In this document: one piece after another, positions 24,290-33,111 of the stretch
How positions within the stretch are numbered: position 1 is the first letter of the stretch
Layout: each line of letters opens with the position of its first letter
Source of the DNA: Candidatus Gastranaerophilales bacterium HUM_9
GTDB lineage: Bacteria > Cyanobacteriota > Vampirovibrionia > Gastranaerophilales > Gastranaerophilaceae
Length of the DNA: 64,000 nt
Direction of reading: 5' to 3'
Assembly (NCBI GenBank): GCA_002103075.1
Contig: DABG01000006.1
Location: forward strand, 23,474 to 87,473
The notes under the pieces: model-generated
Seen by the model: only the letters and a program-made list of their open reading frames with translations
Told to the model about the DNA's origin: nothing
The model's database searches: none
Position numbers and translations under genes: made by a program

Positions 24290-25192
24290 ATGGCTAACAA
24301 TTTACCTATCAGAATGAAGCAAACAACAAAAGCAACTAGACCATCAACAAATGTTGTATTGAAATCTTGTACAGATTCAGATTTAGCACAATACATTAGA
24401 GATATTGCAAAATATCCTGCATTATCAACAGAAGAAGAAAGAGAAGTAGCAAAAAGAATTAAAGCTGGTGATGATGAAGCAAAAAAAGAATTAATTCAAG
24501 CAAATTTAAAATTGGTTATTTCTGTAGCAAAAAAAGCAATTCATATGTCAGCATTACCATTGATTGATTTAATTCAAGAAGGCAATCTTGGTTTGATGGT
24601 AGCAGTTGAAAAATATAATTGGAAATTGGGTTATAAATTCCAAACTTATGCGACTTGGTGGATTAAACAAGCTATGTTTAAAGCAATTTCTGAACAATCT
24701 CATAGTATGAAGATTCCTGTATATATCCAAGAAACTTTGTCTAAGTTCTCAAAAATCAAGGCAGAAATGGAACGTAAATATAACTGTCAAGTTAAGAATA
24801 AAGATGTTGCAGAAAAAATGAATATTTCACCTGATAAATTGGATACATTCTTGTCAGCATATTCTAAGACTATTTCAATTGAAGGCAGTATGGAATATCA
24901 AAACGGCAAAGAAATGTCTGTAGCTGATATTTTGGAAGATAGCAATACAAATGTTGCAGCAGCAGCAGAAGCAGAAAATTTAAAACGTGATTTAGAGAGA
25001 GTAATTTCTACATTAAAAGAACGTGAACAAAACGTAGTTAAGATGCGCTACGGACTAGGGGATATTTCAAAAAGAACTCTTGAGGAAATTGGTAACTTGT
25101 ATGGTGTAACAAAAGAATGCATCAGACAAACTGAGTTGAGAGCTTTGAGAAATATGAGAAACAATAAATTGTTAAGTTGTTATGCAGACTAA
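24290..25192 (+). CDS. Group 2 (RpoD-related) RNA polymerase sigma factor
   Basis: A sigma-70 family factor of 300 aa that recruits RNA polymerase to promoters. Region 1.2 (DSDLAQYIRDIAKYPALSTEEE), region 2 (LPLIDLIQEGNLGLM with YKFQTYATWWIKQAM), region 3 and region 4 (EREQNVVKMRYGL then TLEEIGNLYGVTKECIRQTE) are all present and complete. There is no region 1.1, so it is a short alternative factor as in cyanobacteria, not the primary RpoD. The heavily conserved QTYATWWI element argues for -10 recognition close to RpoD. A likely shared operator in its leader suggests control by a regulator elsewhere. Confidence 0.9.
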   Translation: MANNLPIRMKQTTKATRPSTNVVLKSCTDSDLAQYIRDIAKYPALSTEEEREVAKRIKAGDDEAKKELIQANLKLVISVAKKAIHMSALPLIDLIQEGNLGLMVAVEKYNWKLGYKFQTYATWWIKQAMFKAISEQSHSMKIPVYIQETLSKFSKIKAEMERKYNCQVKNKDVAEKMNISPDKLDTFLSAYSKTISIEGSMEYQNGKEMSVADILEDSNTNVAAAAEAENLKRDLERVISTLKEREQNVVKMRYGLGDISKRTLEEIGNLYGVTKECIRQTELRALRNMRNNKLLSCYAD

Positions 25193-25218
25193 ATTGTGAG
25201 TGATAAACAAATACTTGT

Positions 25219-25245
25219 GTGGTCGGTTGTGTATTCATCGACCAC
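25219..25245 (+). terminator. Terminator after the sigma factor gene
   Basis: GTGGTCG pairs with CGACCAC around a 13-base loop, followed by TTTTTATTTTG. Confidence 0.75.
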
Positions 25246-25257
25246 TTTTTATTTTGT

Positions 25258-25280
25258 TTCAGGATTCCTGCGAACACTCT
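25258..25280 (+). repeat. Fragment of the short dispersed repeat
   Basis: TTCAGGATTCCTGCGAACAC matches the 3' part of the ~57-bp repeat with small changes. Confidence 0.4.
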
Positions 25281-25461
25281 AGTTATCAGAATTTTTTTCA
25301 GAAATCAATTTATCACTTTTTGAAATAATAAGTTTGTCGTTTTCAATCGTATATTGAACCATATTAATATTTGGGTCGACATCTAAAAATTTCAAAATAG
25401 TTGAATTTATACTTAATGCCCAACCATTACCGTTTCTCATTAATTTTCTATCGTAACTCAT
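25279..25461 (-). CDS. AbrB/SpoVT-like DNA-binding protein (60 aa)
   Basis: A swapped-hairpin AbrB-type domain fits: the sequence runs RKLMRNGNGWALSINSTILKFL, where N-G-N-G-W-A and a following strand match the MazE/AbrB start, then a strand around VQYTIENDKLIISKS. Such proteins bind DNA as dimers, as transition-state regulators or as antitoxins. No partner toxin is adjacent on either side; the nearest genes are the sigma factor and a secreted nuclease. Two small proteins of this kind are hard to type, so an orphan regulator is the modest reading. Confidence 0.65.
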   Translation of the reverse strand: MSYDRKLMRNGNGWALSINSTILKFLDVDPNINMVQYTIENDKLIISKSDKLISEKNSDN

Positions 25462-25563
25462 ATATACATCTCATATTACATTGTACTTGACAACATAATA
25501 CTTTTTGTTTATTTTAAAATCTAATCTTACAAAAGACTGTACAATGTAAGTAAAGGTGAAATT

Positions 25564-25995
25564 ATGAAAAAGTTTTTAATTATTTTTTTATTGACATTTG
25601 TAGGTGTATGTTCATTTGCAAATGAGAGAGTAAAAGTTTCTTTGGCACGTGTATATGATGGTGATACCATAGAAATATTAAATGAAAATAATCAAAAAGA
25701 AATTATAAGGTTTTTAGGAATTGATTGTTATGAGTCTAAACCAAATCAAAGGTCGTATCGTCAAGCCTATGAAAACAATATAGAAATAAGTGAGGTTGTA
25801 GCAGAAGGAACAAAATCAACTTTAGCACTTGTTAAACTTTTTAAAGATAATCCAACAAAAAATCTCTATTTGGTAAGGTACGGAAAAGATAATTATAATC
25901 GGACTTTGGGTATTTTATTTTTAGGAAAAATGAATATAAATAATTATATGTTAAAGTCAGGTAATGCACTTAAATATACACATATAAAATATTAA
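25564..25995 (+). CDS. Secreted thermonuclease-like (SNase) protein
   Basis: A signal peptide (MKKFLIIFLLTFVGVCSFA) precedes a staphylococcal-nuclease fold. Catalytic and calcium-binding positions match: YDGDTIEI (Asp34, Thr35), Arg49 and Glu57 eight residues apart in IIRFLGIDCYESKP, and Arg113 in NYNRTLG. It should cleave DNA or RNA outside the cytoplasm, in the periplasm or medium. At 143 aa it is near the minimal length. AAAGGTG precedes the ATG. It ends at a strong bidirectional terminator shared with pgk. Confidence 0.9.
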   Translation: MKKFLIIFLLTFVGVCSFANERVKVSLARVYDGDTIEILNENNQKEIIRFLGIDCYESKPNQRSYRQAYENNIEISEVVAEGTKSTLALVKLFKDNPTKNLYLVRYGKDNYNRTLGILFLGKMNINNYMLKSGNALKYTHIKY

Positions 25996-26018
25996 TAAAA
26001 ATAATTAAATATAAATAA

Positions 26019-26049
26019 AAGGTGCGAGATGCTCTGCATCTCGCACCTT
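26019..26049. terminator. Bidirectional terminator between the nuclease gene and pgk
   Basis: AAGGTGCGAGATGC pairs with GCATCTCGCACCTT around a 3-base loop. T-rich stretches on both sides allow termination from either direction. Confidence 0.85.
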
Positions 26050-26072
26050 CTTAAAAATAAAAACAATTTTTA

Positions 26073-27275
26073 CTATGCTTCATCTAGTGCAGCAACACCT
26101 GGAAGTACTTTACCTTCGATGAATTCTAGTGAAGCACCGCCACCTGTTGATACGTGTGTGAAGTCTTCTGCTTTACAGAATTTCTTAGCAGCTGAAACTG
26201 AATCACCACCACCGATTACAGAAGTAGCACCATTTTTTGTTGCTTCTACAATTGCTTCTAATACAGCTTTTGTACCTTCAGCGAATTTAGGGTTTTCAAA
26301 TGCACCAACTGGTCCGTTCATCAAGATAGTTTTTGATGATTTAAGAACTTCTGCGAATGCTTTTCTTGATTCTTCACCAGCATCTACACCTTCAAATCCG
26401 TCTGGAATTTCGTTGATTTTAACGAATTTGTTTGTACCGTTACCAGAGAAGTCGTCTGTTACTAATACATCTGTAGCCATAACCAATTTAACGCCTTTTT
26501 CAGCAGCTTTCTTTTCGATTGCCTTAGCTGTTTCGATTTGGTCGTCTTCACAAATTGAGTTACCGATTTTACCGCCGTTAGCTTTTACGAATGTATAAGC
26601 CATACCACCACCGATAATCAAATTATCTACTTTATCGATTAAGTTTTCTAAAACACCAATCTTAGAAGAAACTTTTGCTCCACCAACTACTGCTGTGAAT
26701 GGTCTTATTGGGTTATCAAGTGCTTGTGATAAACATCTTAATTCTTTTTCCATCAATAAACCAGAAACTGCTGGGCTTAACAACTTAGCAACTTTAGCAG
26801 TTGAAGTGTGTTTTCTGTGTGCAGCACCGAATGCGTCGTTTACATAAAAATCACCAAGTTTTGCTAATTCTTCAGCAAATGTCATATCATCATCTTTTGC
26901 TTCTTCAGCTTTGTAGTATCTGATGTTTTCTAACAATGCTACTTGACCATCTTTCAATGATTCTAATTCTTTTTCTGCACCTTCGCCAACTGGTTTAGAT
27001 ACGAACAAAACGTCTTCGCCTAAAACTTTTGATAGGTGTTTTGCAACTGGAGCTAATGAGAATTCTGGATTCCATTCTCCTTTTGGTCTACCTAAGTGTG
27101 CCATCAAAATAATTTTTGCACCTTTATCTTTTAAAAATTTAACTGTAGGAAGAATTGCTTGAATTCTTGTGTCGTCAGTTACGTTCTTATCTGCATCTAG
27201 AGGTACATTTACGTCAACTCTTACTAATGCTCTTTTTCCTTGAACATCACCTAAATCTTTTACTGATTTTTTCAT
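26073..27275 (-). CDS. pgk: Phosphoglycerate kinase
   Basis: Pgk transfers phosphate from 1,3-bisphosphoglycerate to ADP in glycolysis. The start MKKSVKDLGDVQGKRALVRVDVNVPLD is typical. HLGRPKGEWNP (substrate-binding), AFGAAHRKHTST, GGAKVSSKIGVLENL and NGPVGAFENPKFAEGT are conserved, and the GGGDSVSAAKKF nucleotide-binding loop is near the C-terminus. At 400 aa it is full length. A TTGCTA/TATAAT promoter with 17-base spacing lies upstream, and AAAGGA precedes the ATG. It stands alone, without gap or tpi beside it. Confidence 0.98.
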   Translation of the reverse strand: MKKSVKDLGDVQGKRALVRVDVNVPLDADKNVTDDTRIQAILPTVKFLKDKGAKIILMAHLGRPKGEWNPEFSLAPVAKHLSKVLGEDVLFVSKPVGEGAEKELESLKDGQVALLENIRYYKAEEAKDDDMTFAEELAKLGDFYVNDAFGAAHRKHTSTAKVAKLLSPAVSGLLMEKELRCLSQALDNPIRPFTAVVGGAKVSSKIGVLENLIDKVDNLIIGGGMAYTFVKANGGKIGNSICEDDQIETAKAIEKKAAEKGVKLVMATDVLVTDDFSGNGTNKFVKINEIPDGFEGVDAGEESRKAFAEVLKSSKTILMNGPVGAFENPKFAEGTKAVLEAIVEATKNGATSVIGGGDSVSAAKKFCKAEDFTHVSTGGGASLEFIEGKVLPGVAALDEA

Positions 27276-27314
27276 CTTAAAGTTTCCTTTCTTATTACTA
27301 AGTTTTGCAAAATT

Positions 27315-27343
27315 ATTATATAAAAAACATGATTTGATAGCAA
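27315..27343 (-). promoter_or_regulatory. Sigma-70 promoter of pgk
   Basis: On the minus strand TTGCTA (27343-27338), a 17-base spacer and TATAAT (27320-27315) precede pgk by about 40 bases. Confidence 0.75.
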
Positions 27344-27373
27344 TTATTGTTTGAAAAATGTTTTATATATATT

Positions 27374-28813
27374 ATGAAGGTTCCAAGTATTAATGTGATT
27401 AGTTCTGTTGTTTCATCAGCAGAAAAACATGTAAATCAAGTTGCAGATGTTGTTTCTAAACATACAAGTAACCCTGACGTTCTTACAAGTGCTTTGGATA
27501 GAGAAGCATATTATGCAAAAATTTTTTGTCAAGATAAAAAAGAAACGATAGTTTCTAATTACAAAACTTTCATAGATAATTTTAAGTCTGGTAAAAATTC
27601 AAAGGATTTTATTGTAAATGGTAAAAATATTGCCAGAGATATTGAAATCTTAGAAAAACCAGGTCGTTTGATTGATAACTATGTTCCAATTTATAAATCA
27701 AAAGAAGAAGCTATAGAAAATTCTTTGATAGGTGATGTTTTTCAAATTCAAGACGACAAAGCCGTTTCTATTTTGAATAGAAAAGGTAAAGTTGAGCAGT
27801 TGAAGATGGATAGACAGTCTTATTTTGATATGTTTCCACCATTAGAAAGATTTATGAGTATTCAACCAAGTTTTGGTATATGTTATGAAATAACTGCATT
27901 GAATGCTGTAATGGAAAACCCAAAAGCTCGTGAAAATTTGTTGAAGTGTATTGATACCGTTAGTAAAAAAGGAGAAATAAGAGTTACTTTTTCTAACGGT
28001 AATAAGTCTGGCCATTTGGTTAAACCAGAAATGATTGATGGTAGCAAAGAAAAGGATATTTATGCTCAAAATGTTATAGATTCAAAAATTGTAAGGGCTT
28101 GTGATGGTTTAAGATATATTCAATACGCATTGGGAAAAGAATATGAAGAACCTTTTATAAAAGATATGATTAAATCTCTAAAGAAAATTGGAGATGAAGA
28201 TACCGCAAAGACTATAAAAAATATGTTTGATGGTAAGGATAAAAATATTGATGGAATAAAAGAAATAGCTATTGATTATCCAAATCATAAAAAAGATATC
28301 AATGGTTATAAAATAATTGTTGTTGATAAAAAAATAACTTCAGATGAAGAAAATGAAATAAAAATTTTAAAGAATAATTTATTATCAACAGATCTTCGTT
28401 CTGCTGGTGATGCGATTGTTCCTTGGCGACTTATGGGATTTGAAAGAAACGGTACAATCGAAGCTGGAGATTATTTAAGTAAAGAAAAACCAGCGAAAAT
28501 TTTAATCAAAGACCGCAAGTTCTTGGATACTTTTAAGGACGAGAATTTAGTTACAAGTGAAAAAGAATTTCTTGATAGGTTGCGTTCACCTGAGTTCTTT
28601 GAAAATCACTTGGTTGAAGCGTATGTAGGGAATAAACAAAGTGTATCAGACTTAGAACATTGGCACAGTTTTAGATTAGCACCAATTTTAGATGATACAG
28701 GTAAAATTGAGGCTTTTGCTTTGAAAAACCCCCATGAAACGACTGATGAACGAGTAGAACTTGGGAATATTTTGGATAAAATTGATTCAATTTCGTTTGC
28801 AAGAATTGATTAA
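27374..28813 (+). CDS. Calpain-like cysteine protease
   Basis: This 479-aa protein has no signal peptide. Around residue 164 the sequence IQPSFGICYEITALNAVMENP fits the calpain active site (oxyanion Gln164 exactly six before Cys170, as in Q-G-x-L-G-D-C). In the C-terminal part, HWHSFRL (His429/His431) and ALKNPHET (Asn452) fit the His and the Asn of the R-N-P-W element, 21 residues apart against about 24 in animal calpains. The N-terminal 160 residues are unrecognised. An upstream TTG would add 9 residues; neither start has a clear binding site, so the ATG at 27374 is chosen for its quality. The target is unknown. Confidence 0.6.
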   Translation: MKVPSINVISSVVSSAEKHVNQVADVVSKHTSNPDVLTSALDREAYYAKIFCQDKKETIVSNYKTFIDNFKSGKNSKDFIVNGKNIARDIEILEKPGRLIDNYVPIYKSKEEAIENSLIGDVFQIQDDKAVSILNRKGKVEQLKMDRQSYFDMFPPLERFMSIQPSFGICYEITALNAVMENPKARENLLKCIDTVSKKGEIRVTFSNGNKSGHLVKPEMIDGSKEKDIYAQNVIDSKIVRACDGLRYIQYALGKEYEEPFIKDMIKSLKKIGDEDTAKTIKNMFDGKDKNIDGIKEIAIDYPNHKKDINGYKIIVVDKKITSDEENEIKILKNNLLSTDLRSAGDAIVPWRLMGFERNGTIEAGDYLSKEKPAKILIKDRKFLDTFKDENLVTSEKEFLDRLRSPEFFENHLVEAYVGNKQSVSDLEHWHSFRLAPILDDTGKIEAFALKNPHETTDERVELGNILDKIDSISFARID

Positions 28814-28916
28814 ATATCTGACAAAAGTCAAGAAATAATATATTGATACAACACTAAAAATATCTAAAAGTCAGTCATTTAATCTTTTTCAAAGTTTTTC
28901 AAAAATATAACAATAA

Positions 28917-28956
28917 AAATCAAAGGTCGAAAGAAAAACTTTCGCCCTTTGATTTT
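28917..28956. terminator. Bidirectional terminator after the calpain-like gene
   Basis: AAAATCAAAGG-CGAAAG and CTTTCG-CCTTTGATTTT arms with one mismatch and a short A-rich loop; T-rich flanks serve both strands. Confidence 0.8.
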
Positions 28957-28988
28957 TAATTTATAAACTTTATCCTATGAGTCTTATT

Positions 28989-29390
28989 CTATTCTTCTTC
29001 CATCGCCATTTTTTGAGCTTTCTTTTCAGCTCTATGTTCTTTGATAGAATCAATTGCCTTGTCTACTAAACTACCTGCCAACAAAGCACCTGCCATTACA
29101 GTACCTACTCCCATAGCTGTTACTGCCATATGGTTAGCTTTCGCTGTTTTAATAAAATCTTTTACATATTCTTTTTTTGTAAACACATTATTTAATGCAT
29201 CTTTATTTTTATTATAACTTTCAACTGCATATCCAATATTATGTTTTACACCTTGAAAAATATCACCTCTACTAAGATCCTTAGCACAAATTACAGCACC
29301 TGTAACTAATCCTATTTGTTTTCCTGTATTTGATTTTTGTGGTTTTGGATTGTAATTTACTACTGGTGATTGTTGGATAGTCGTTGACAT
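28989..29390 (-). CDS. Unidentified membrane-associated protein (133 aa)
   Basis: Starts MSTTIQQSPVVNYNPKPQKSN at the ATG preceded by AAAGGAG; a longer version (8 more residues) would begin upstream without a binding site. A first hydrophobic stretch (GLVTGAVICA) and a second glycine-rich one (MAVTAMGVGTVMAGALLAGSLVDKA) suggest membrane contact, and the C-terminal helix is Lys/Glu-rich. No family was recognised. It stands alone, convergent with the calpain-like gene. Confidence 0.55.
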   Translation of the reverse strand: MSTTIQQSPVVNYNPKPQKSNTGKQIGLVTGAVICAKDLSRGDIFQGVKHNIGYAVESYNKNKDALNNVFTKKEYVKDFIKTAKANHMAVTAMGVGTVMAGALLAGSLVDKAIDSIKEHRAEKKAQKMAMEEE

Positions 29391-29551
29391 TTCATTCTCC
29401 TTTGATTGGTTCATACTTATTGATATTTATATAATTCTTGTCAAAAAAATATTTGCTAATTCCTCATAAATTCTTTACATATTTTAATAACCTCATTCTT
29501 TTTATGATATGATTGTAAAGAAAATAATTTCTTTTATTTAAAGGGGGCAAT

Positions 29552-30049
29552 ATGAATTTATTACTATTAAAACAAATCGGTTTATTCAGTGTTCTAATTG
29601 GTTTGGGTATGGGATTAGTTTCTCTTATTCCTTTTATTGGAACGGTTTTATTCATCTTATACTTTCTATTGCTTTCAGCTGTGATAATTGTTTATCTTAA
29701 AAAGATAAATGTTTTAGGAAAAATAACAGTTAAAGAAGGTGGCGTGATAGGTGCTGTAATTGGTTTTTGTTCCATTTTAGCGTTTTCTGTCGTTTTTATT
29801 CCTTTATCAGCAATTATTCAGTTCGTGTTTAAGTTTAAAGATTTTTGGGTTGGAATTATAATCAACGCTAGCTTTACATCTGTTTTGACATTTGTATTAT
29901 TGATATTCTTGATTATATTTTTAGCTCTTTTGTGTGCTTTGATGAACGGTTTTTCTGGAGCTGTTACAGCTTATATTTACGAGGTACTAGAAGAATATCA
30001 GGCACGTCAAGACAATTCGTTTGAAAGTAATGATTTTGAAATAAAATAA
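29552..30049 (+). CDS. Four-span membrane protein of unknown function (165 aa)
   Basis: Four membrane segments are visible: near the N-terminus (LLLLKQIGLFSVLIGLGMGLV), then LFILYFLLLSAVIIVYL, then GAVIGFCSILAFSVVFIPLSA, and a long one around VLTFVLLIFLIIFLALLCALM. The ends are acidic. No family was recognised. The AAAGGGGG binding site is strong. The gene is 17 bases upstream of mtnA on the same strand, so it may be cotranscribed. Confidence 0.65.
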   Translation: MNLLLLKQIGLFSVLIGLGMGLVSLIPFIGTVLFILYFLLLSAVIIVYLKKINVLGKITVKEGGVIGAVIGFCSILAFSVVFIPLSAIIQFVFKFKDFWVGIIINASFTSVLTFVLLIFLIIFLALLCALMNGFSGAVTAYIYEVLEEYQARQDNSFESNDFEIK

Positions 30050-30065
30050 AAAGTTGAGGTATATA

Positions 30066-31121
30066 ATGGCATTTGAATCAAAAATAAGAACAATACAATG
30101 GATAGATAACGTATCAAGAATGGTTGATCAAACAAAAGTTCCGTATGAATTTGTAACCATTGATATAAAAACAGGTCAAGAAATGTTTGACGCTATCCAG
30201 ACAATGATAGTTAGAGGTGCTCCAGCAATTGGTATTGCAGGTGCTCACGGGGTTGTTTTGTATGCTCAAGAATTACAAGCACAAAATTTATCAAGAGATG
30301 AATTTGTAAAACAGTTAATCGAAAAAGCTAAGTACTTGAAAACTTCTAGACCTACTGCAGTTAATTTGATGTGGGCGGTTGATAAACAGATTGAACTAAT
30401 TGAAAACTCAAAATCTGATATATCAGGTATCGTTGAAGAATTAAAACAAAACGGTATAAAAATGGAAAATGATGATATTTCTATCAACAAAAGAATAGGG
30501 GACAATGGTGCAGAAGTTGTTCCAAAAGGTGCAACAATTCTTACTCACTGTAACGCAGGTGCGTTAGCTACAGTTGGCTATGGCACAGCCTTAGGAGTGG
30601 TTCGTTCAGCTTTTGCAAAAGATAATACTGTTCAAGTTTTTTCTGATGAAACAAGACCACGTCAACAAGGTTCAAGAATTACTACATTTGAATTAAAGAT
30701 GGACGGTATCCCTGTAACTATGATTACAGATGGTATGTGTTCATATTTTATGAAAAAAGGTATGATTGATATGGTTGTTGTTGGAGCCGATAGAATTGCA
30801 GCTAACGGTGATACAGCAAACAAAATTGGTACTTATACAGTTGCTATTGCTGCAAAATATCATAACATTCCGTTTTATATTGCTGCACCTTTATCAACAA
30901 TTGACACTTCAATTAAATCAGGTGATGAAATTCCTATTGAAGAACGTTCACACGAAGAAGTTACTCATATCAATGGCAAACGTGTTTGTGCTGAGGGTAT
31001 TAATGTAATAAATCCAGGGTTTGATGTTACACCACACGAACTTATTACAGGTATTATTACAGAGGTTGGTATATTAAGACCTGATTATGAAAAATCTATC
31101 AAGGAAGCGTTCTCAAAATAA
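30066..31121 (+). CDS. mtnA: S-methyl-5-thioribose-1-phosphate isomerase
   Basis: MtnA converts methylthioribose-1-phosphate to methylthioribulose-1-phosphate in methionine salvage. RGAPAIGIAGAHG near the N-terminus, THCNAGALATVGYGTALGV with the catalytic Cys, DETRPRQQGSRITTFEL and VVGADRIAANGDTANKIGTY with the catalytic Asp are all conserved. It belongs to the eIF2B-alpha-like fold, and the motifs discriminate MtnA from ribose-1,5-bisphosphate isomerase. The ATG at 30066 is preferred because GAGGT precedes it, four codons later than an earlier ATG. Other mtn genes are absent nearby. Confidence 0.93.
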   Translation: MAFESKIRTIQWIDNVSRMVDQTKVPYEFVTIDIKTGQEMFDAIQTMIVRGAPAIGIAGAHGVVLYAQELQAQNLSRDEFVKQLIEKAKYLKTSRPTAVNLMWAVDKQIELIENSKSDISGIVEELKQNGIKMENDDISINKRIGDNGAEVVPKGATILTHCNAGALATVGYGTALGVVRSAFAKDNTVQVFSDETRPRQQGSRITTFELKMDGIPVTMITDGMCSYFMKKGMIDMVVVGADRIAANGDTANKIGTYTVAIAAKYHNIPFYIAAPLSTIDTSIKSGDEIPIEERSHEEVTHINGKRVCAEGINVINPGFDVTPHELITGIITEVGILRPDYEKSIKEAFSK

Positions 31122-31255
31122 AAAAAGCCTCTCAATAGAGAGGAATGAGCGATGAGGATTATATTTTTATACTAATCCGATAGAATTTTCTTTCATTGGT
31201 AGAAAGTATTATAAAATATTGGTATAAAGTATTATTTTTAAGGTAAAATGGTTGT

Positions 31256-32392
31256 ATGTTAAAAGGTTTGTTGAACAAATTAATAGCGTTAAAGAATTAT
31301 AAATTAAAACTTTTAGACAAATATATCTTGAAACAAGTTATAGAAATGTTTGTTATGGGGGTTTTAGTATTTACTTCTATTATTTTTGCATCAGATACTT
31401 TTATGACATTGATTAAACAGATTTCAAAATACGGTATACCGTTTAAAGTTGCATTAATTTTGGTTATCTTGAGTTTGCCATCAATTTTTGTAATGACAAT
31501 TCCTATGGGTGTTTTGCTTTCAACGGTTATGACCTTGAATAAACTTAGTTTAGCATCAGAGCTTACTGTTATGAGAGCGTGTGGTATTAGTTTTAATACG
31601 ATTGCAAAACCTGTGTTTGCGTTTTCTGTTGTAATGTGTTTGGCTAGTTTTTTTATCAATGAAACTGTTGTGCCGGTTATGACAAAACAGTCTAAGGACT
31701 TAGCTTTATGGGCATTTTGTCAAAAGAACATTCCAGAAGGAAAACACGATTTCACATTCCAAGAGATTAATGATGATAAAACCTTAAAAAGATTATTCTA
31801 CGTAGAATCCTGCGAGGACAAACGATTTCATAATGTTACCGTACTAGATATGGCAAATAAAGATTCTATTCACATATTACAAGCTCAATCAGGCGGTTCA
31901 TCACCAAAAGGTTGGTTATTTGAAAACGGAATTGTTTATACTATAGCAGATGAGGGCAAGGTTCTTAACTCAACTTATTTTGGCAAAACTATTGCTCAGT
32001 TTGGTGTGAATTTAAAAAAGGAACTTAATAGAAATGTTGCTAATGAACACAATTTCTTACAGTTATGCAAATATATTATTTGTAACAAACAACTTGATCA
32101 CAGGCGAGATTTGATAATTGATTTGTTCGATAAGGTTGCACTTCCACTTACTACAATTGTGCTTGTGTTAATAGGTATTCCGTTGGCTATTACGCCACCA
32201 AGAGTACGATATAATCGTGGATTTTTATTTAGTATCTTTATAATTTTTGCATACTATTTAATTCGTGCATTGTCGCTGTCTTTTGGGCAAGCTGGCACAT
32301 TAAATCCTTTCTTGGCAGCGTTTTTACCAAACATTATTTTATCAATTGTCGGTGCGGGATTGTATTATAGAAAAGTATTTACAATCACTTAA
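31256..32392 (+). CDS. LptF/LptG-family permease
   Basis: An inner-membrane permease of 378 aa of the YjgP/YjgQ family. LptF and LptG with LptB extract lipopolysaccharide and feed the trans-envelope bridge. Three N-terminal spans (about 30-50, 65-90, 105-130) and three C-terminal ones flank a periplasmic domain with a beta-jellyroll composition (FYVESCEDKRFHNVTVLD). SELTVMRACGISFNTIAKPV is the typical coupling-helix region. The other permease and lptB are not nearby. The presence implies an outer membrane with LPS or a similar glycolipid. F versus G cannot be told here. Confidence 0.88.
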   Translation: MLKGLLNKLIALKNYKLKLLDKYILKQVIEMFVMGVLVFTSIIFASDTFMTLIKQISKYGIPFKVALILVILSLPSIFVMTIPMGVLLSTVMTLNKLSLASELTVMRACGISFNTIAKPVFAFSVVMCLASFFINETVVPVMTKQSKDLALWAFCQKNIPEGKHDFTFQEINDDKTLKRLFYVESCEDKRFHNVTVLDMANKDSIHILQAQSGGSSPKGWLFENGIVYTIADEGKVLNSTYFGKTIAQFGVNLKKELNRNVANEHNFLQLCKYIICNKQLDHRRDLIIDLFDKVALPLTTIVLVLIGIPLAITPPRVRYNRGFLFSIFIIFAYYLIRALSLSFGQAGTLNPFLAAFLPNIILSIVGAGLYYRKVFTIT

Positions 32393-32613
32393 CTTGCGTA
32401 CTTTTCGTACTCAAGCTCTTTTGGTTCACCGAGCTTGTTGAGCAACAGTTGTACGTAGTGTTTCATTTTACAACTGTAGGGTTTACCTTTGAAATAGGTA
32501 TTGTGAATAAAACATTTTTTACAGTTGCAGTTTAGTTGGTAACAATCAATTGCTGTGTTGTTCCATTCTTTTACGTTCTTACGCATAAATAATCGGGGTA
32601 ATAGTTCAGTCAT
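32389..32613 (-). CDS. Small cysteine-rich protein of unknown function (74 aa)
   Basis: The cysteines fall in the order DCYQLNCNCKKCFIHN and then KPYSCKM, a spacing that could bind zinc or an iron-sulfur cluster. No family is named. GGAGGAG precedes the ATG. The 3' end overlaps the end of the LptF/G-like gene on the opposite strand by 4 bases. It is a single-gene unit facing the permease. Confidence 0.6.
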   Translation of the reverse strand: MTELLPRLFMRKNVKEWNNTAIDCYQLNCNCKKCFIHNTYFKGKPYSCKMKHYVQLLLNKLGEPKELEYEKYAS

Positions 32614-32762
32614 AACACTTCTCCTCCTCTTTTGATGTGTCTTATTTGACGATTATATAAATGTATGTTTTAATTTGGTAAATGTTTTAAATTATTTATT
32701 AATTTTAAATTTTTGTTTGACATTTGTCAAATTGTGTAAAGAAACTTGAAGAAAGAAACTTT

Positions 32763-33077
32763 ATGATATCAGAAAATGTATTAAAAATAGTCGATGAGGG
32801 GATTATATTAAGACTAAGAATTTCTCCAAACGCATCAAAAAACCAGTTTATATTTGCAGAGGACATGATTAAATTAAAAATTACAGCTCAACCGATTGAG
32901 AATAAAGCTAATAAGGCAGTTGTTGAGTATTTGTCAAAACTATTCAAAGTTCCAAAAACAAAAATTACAATATTAAAAGGTGACACCTCAAAAGAAAAGA
33001 CTTTGCTTATAAAGACTACTGATATGGAGAAAATTGAGAATATAAAAACCATACTTTCAGAGGTGGAGAAAAAATAA
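32763..33077 (+). CDS. YggU/DUF167-family protein
   Basis: The 104-aa product has ISPNASKNQF, a central IENKANKAVVEYLSKLFKV and ILKGDTSKEKTLLI, in the order of the DUF167 family (YggU). Function is unknown throughout the family. The ATG at 32763 is used because the frame before it does not resemble the family; its upstream sequence is only weakly purine-rich. It precedes the 33112 gene by 34 bases and may be cotranscribed with it. Confidence 0.85.
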   Translation: MISENVLKIVDEGIILRLRISPNASKNQFIFAEDMIKLKITAQPIENKANKAVVEYLSKLFKVPKTKITILKGDTSKEKTLLIKTTDMEKIENIKTILSEVEKK

Positions 33078-33111
33078 AAAATTGATACAATGATTGTATT
33101 AAGGGAAAACT

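Noticed and set aside
25279..25461. Toxin-antitoxin pair with the AbrB-like protein as antitoxin
   Set aside because: No toxin gene lies on either side; the adjacent frames are a sigma factor and a secreted nuclease.
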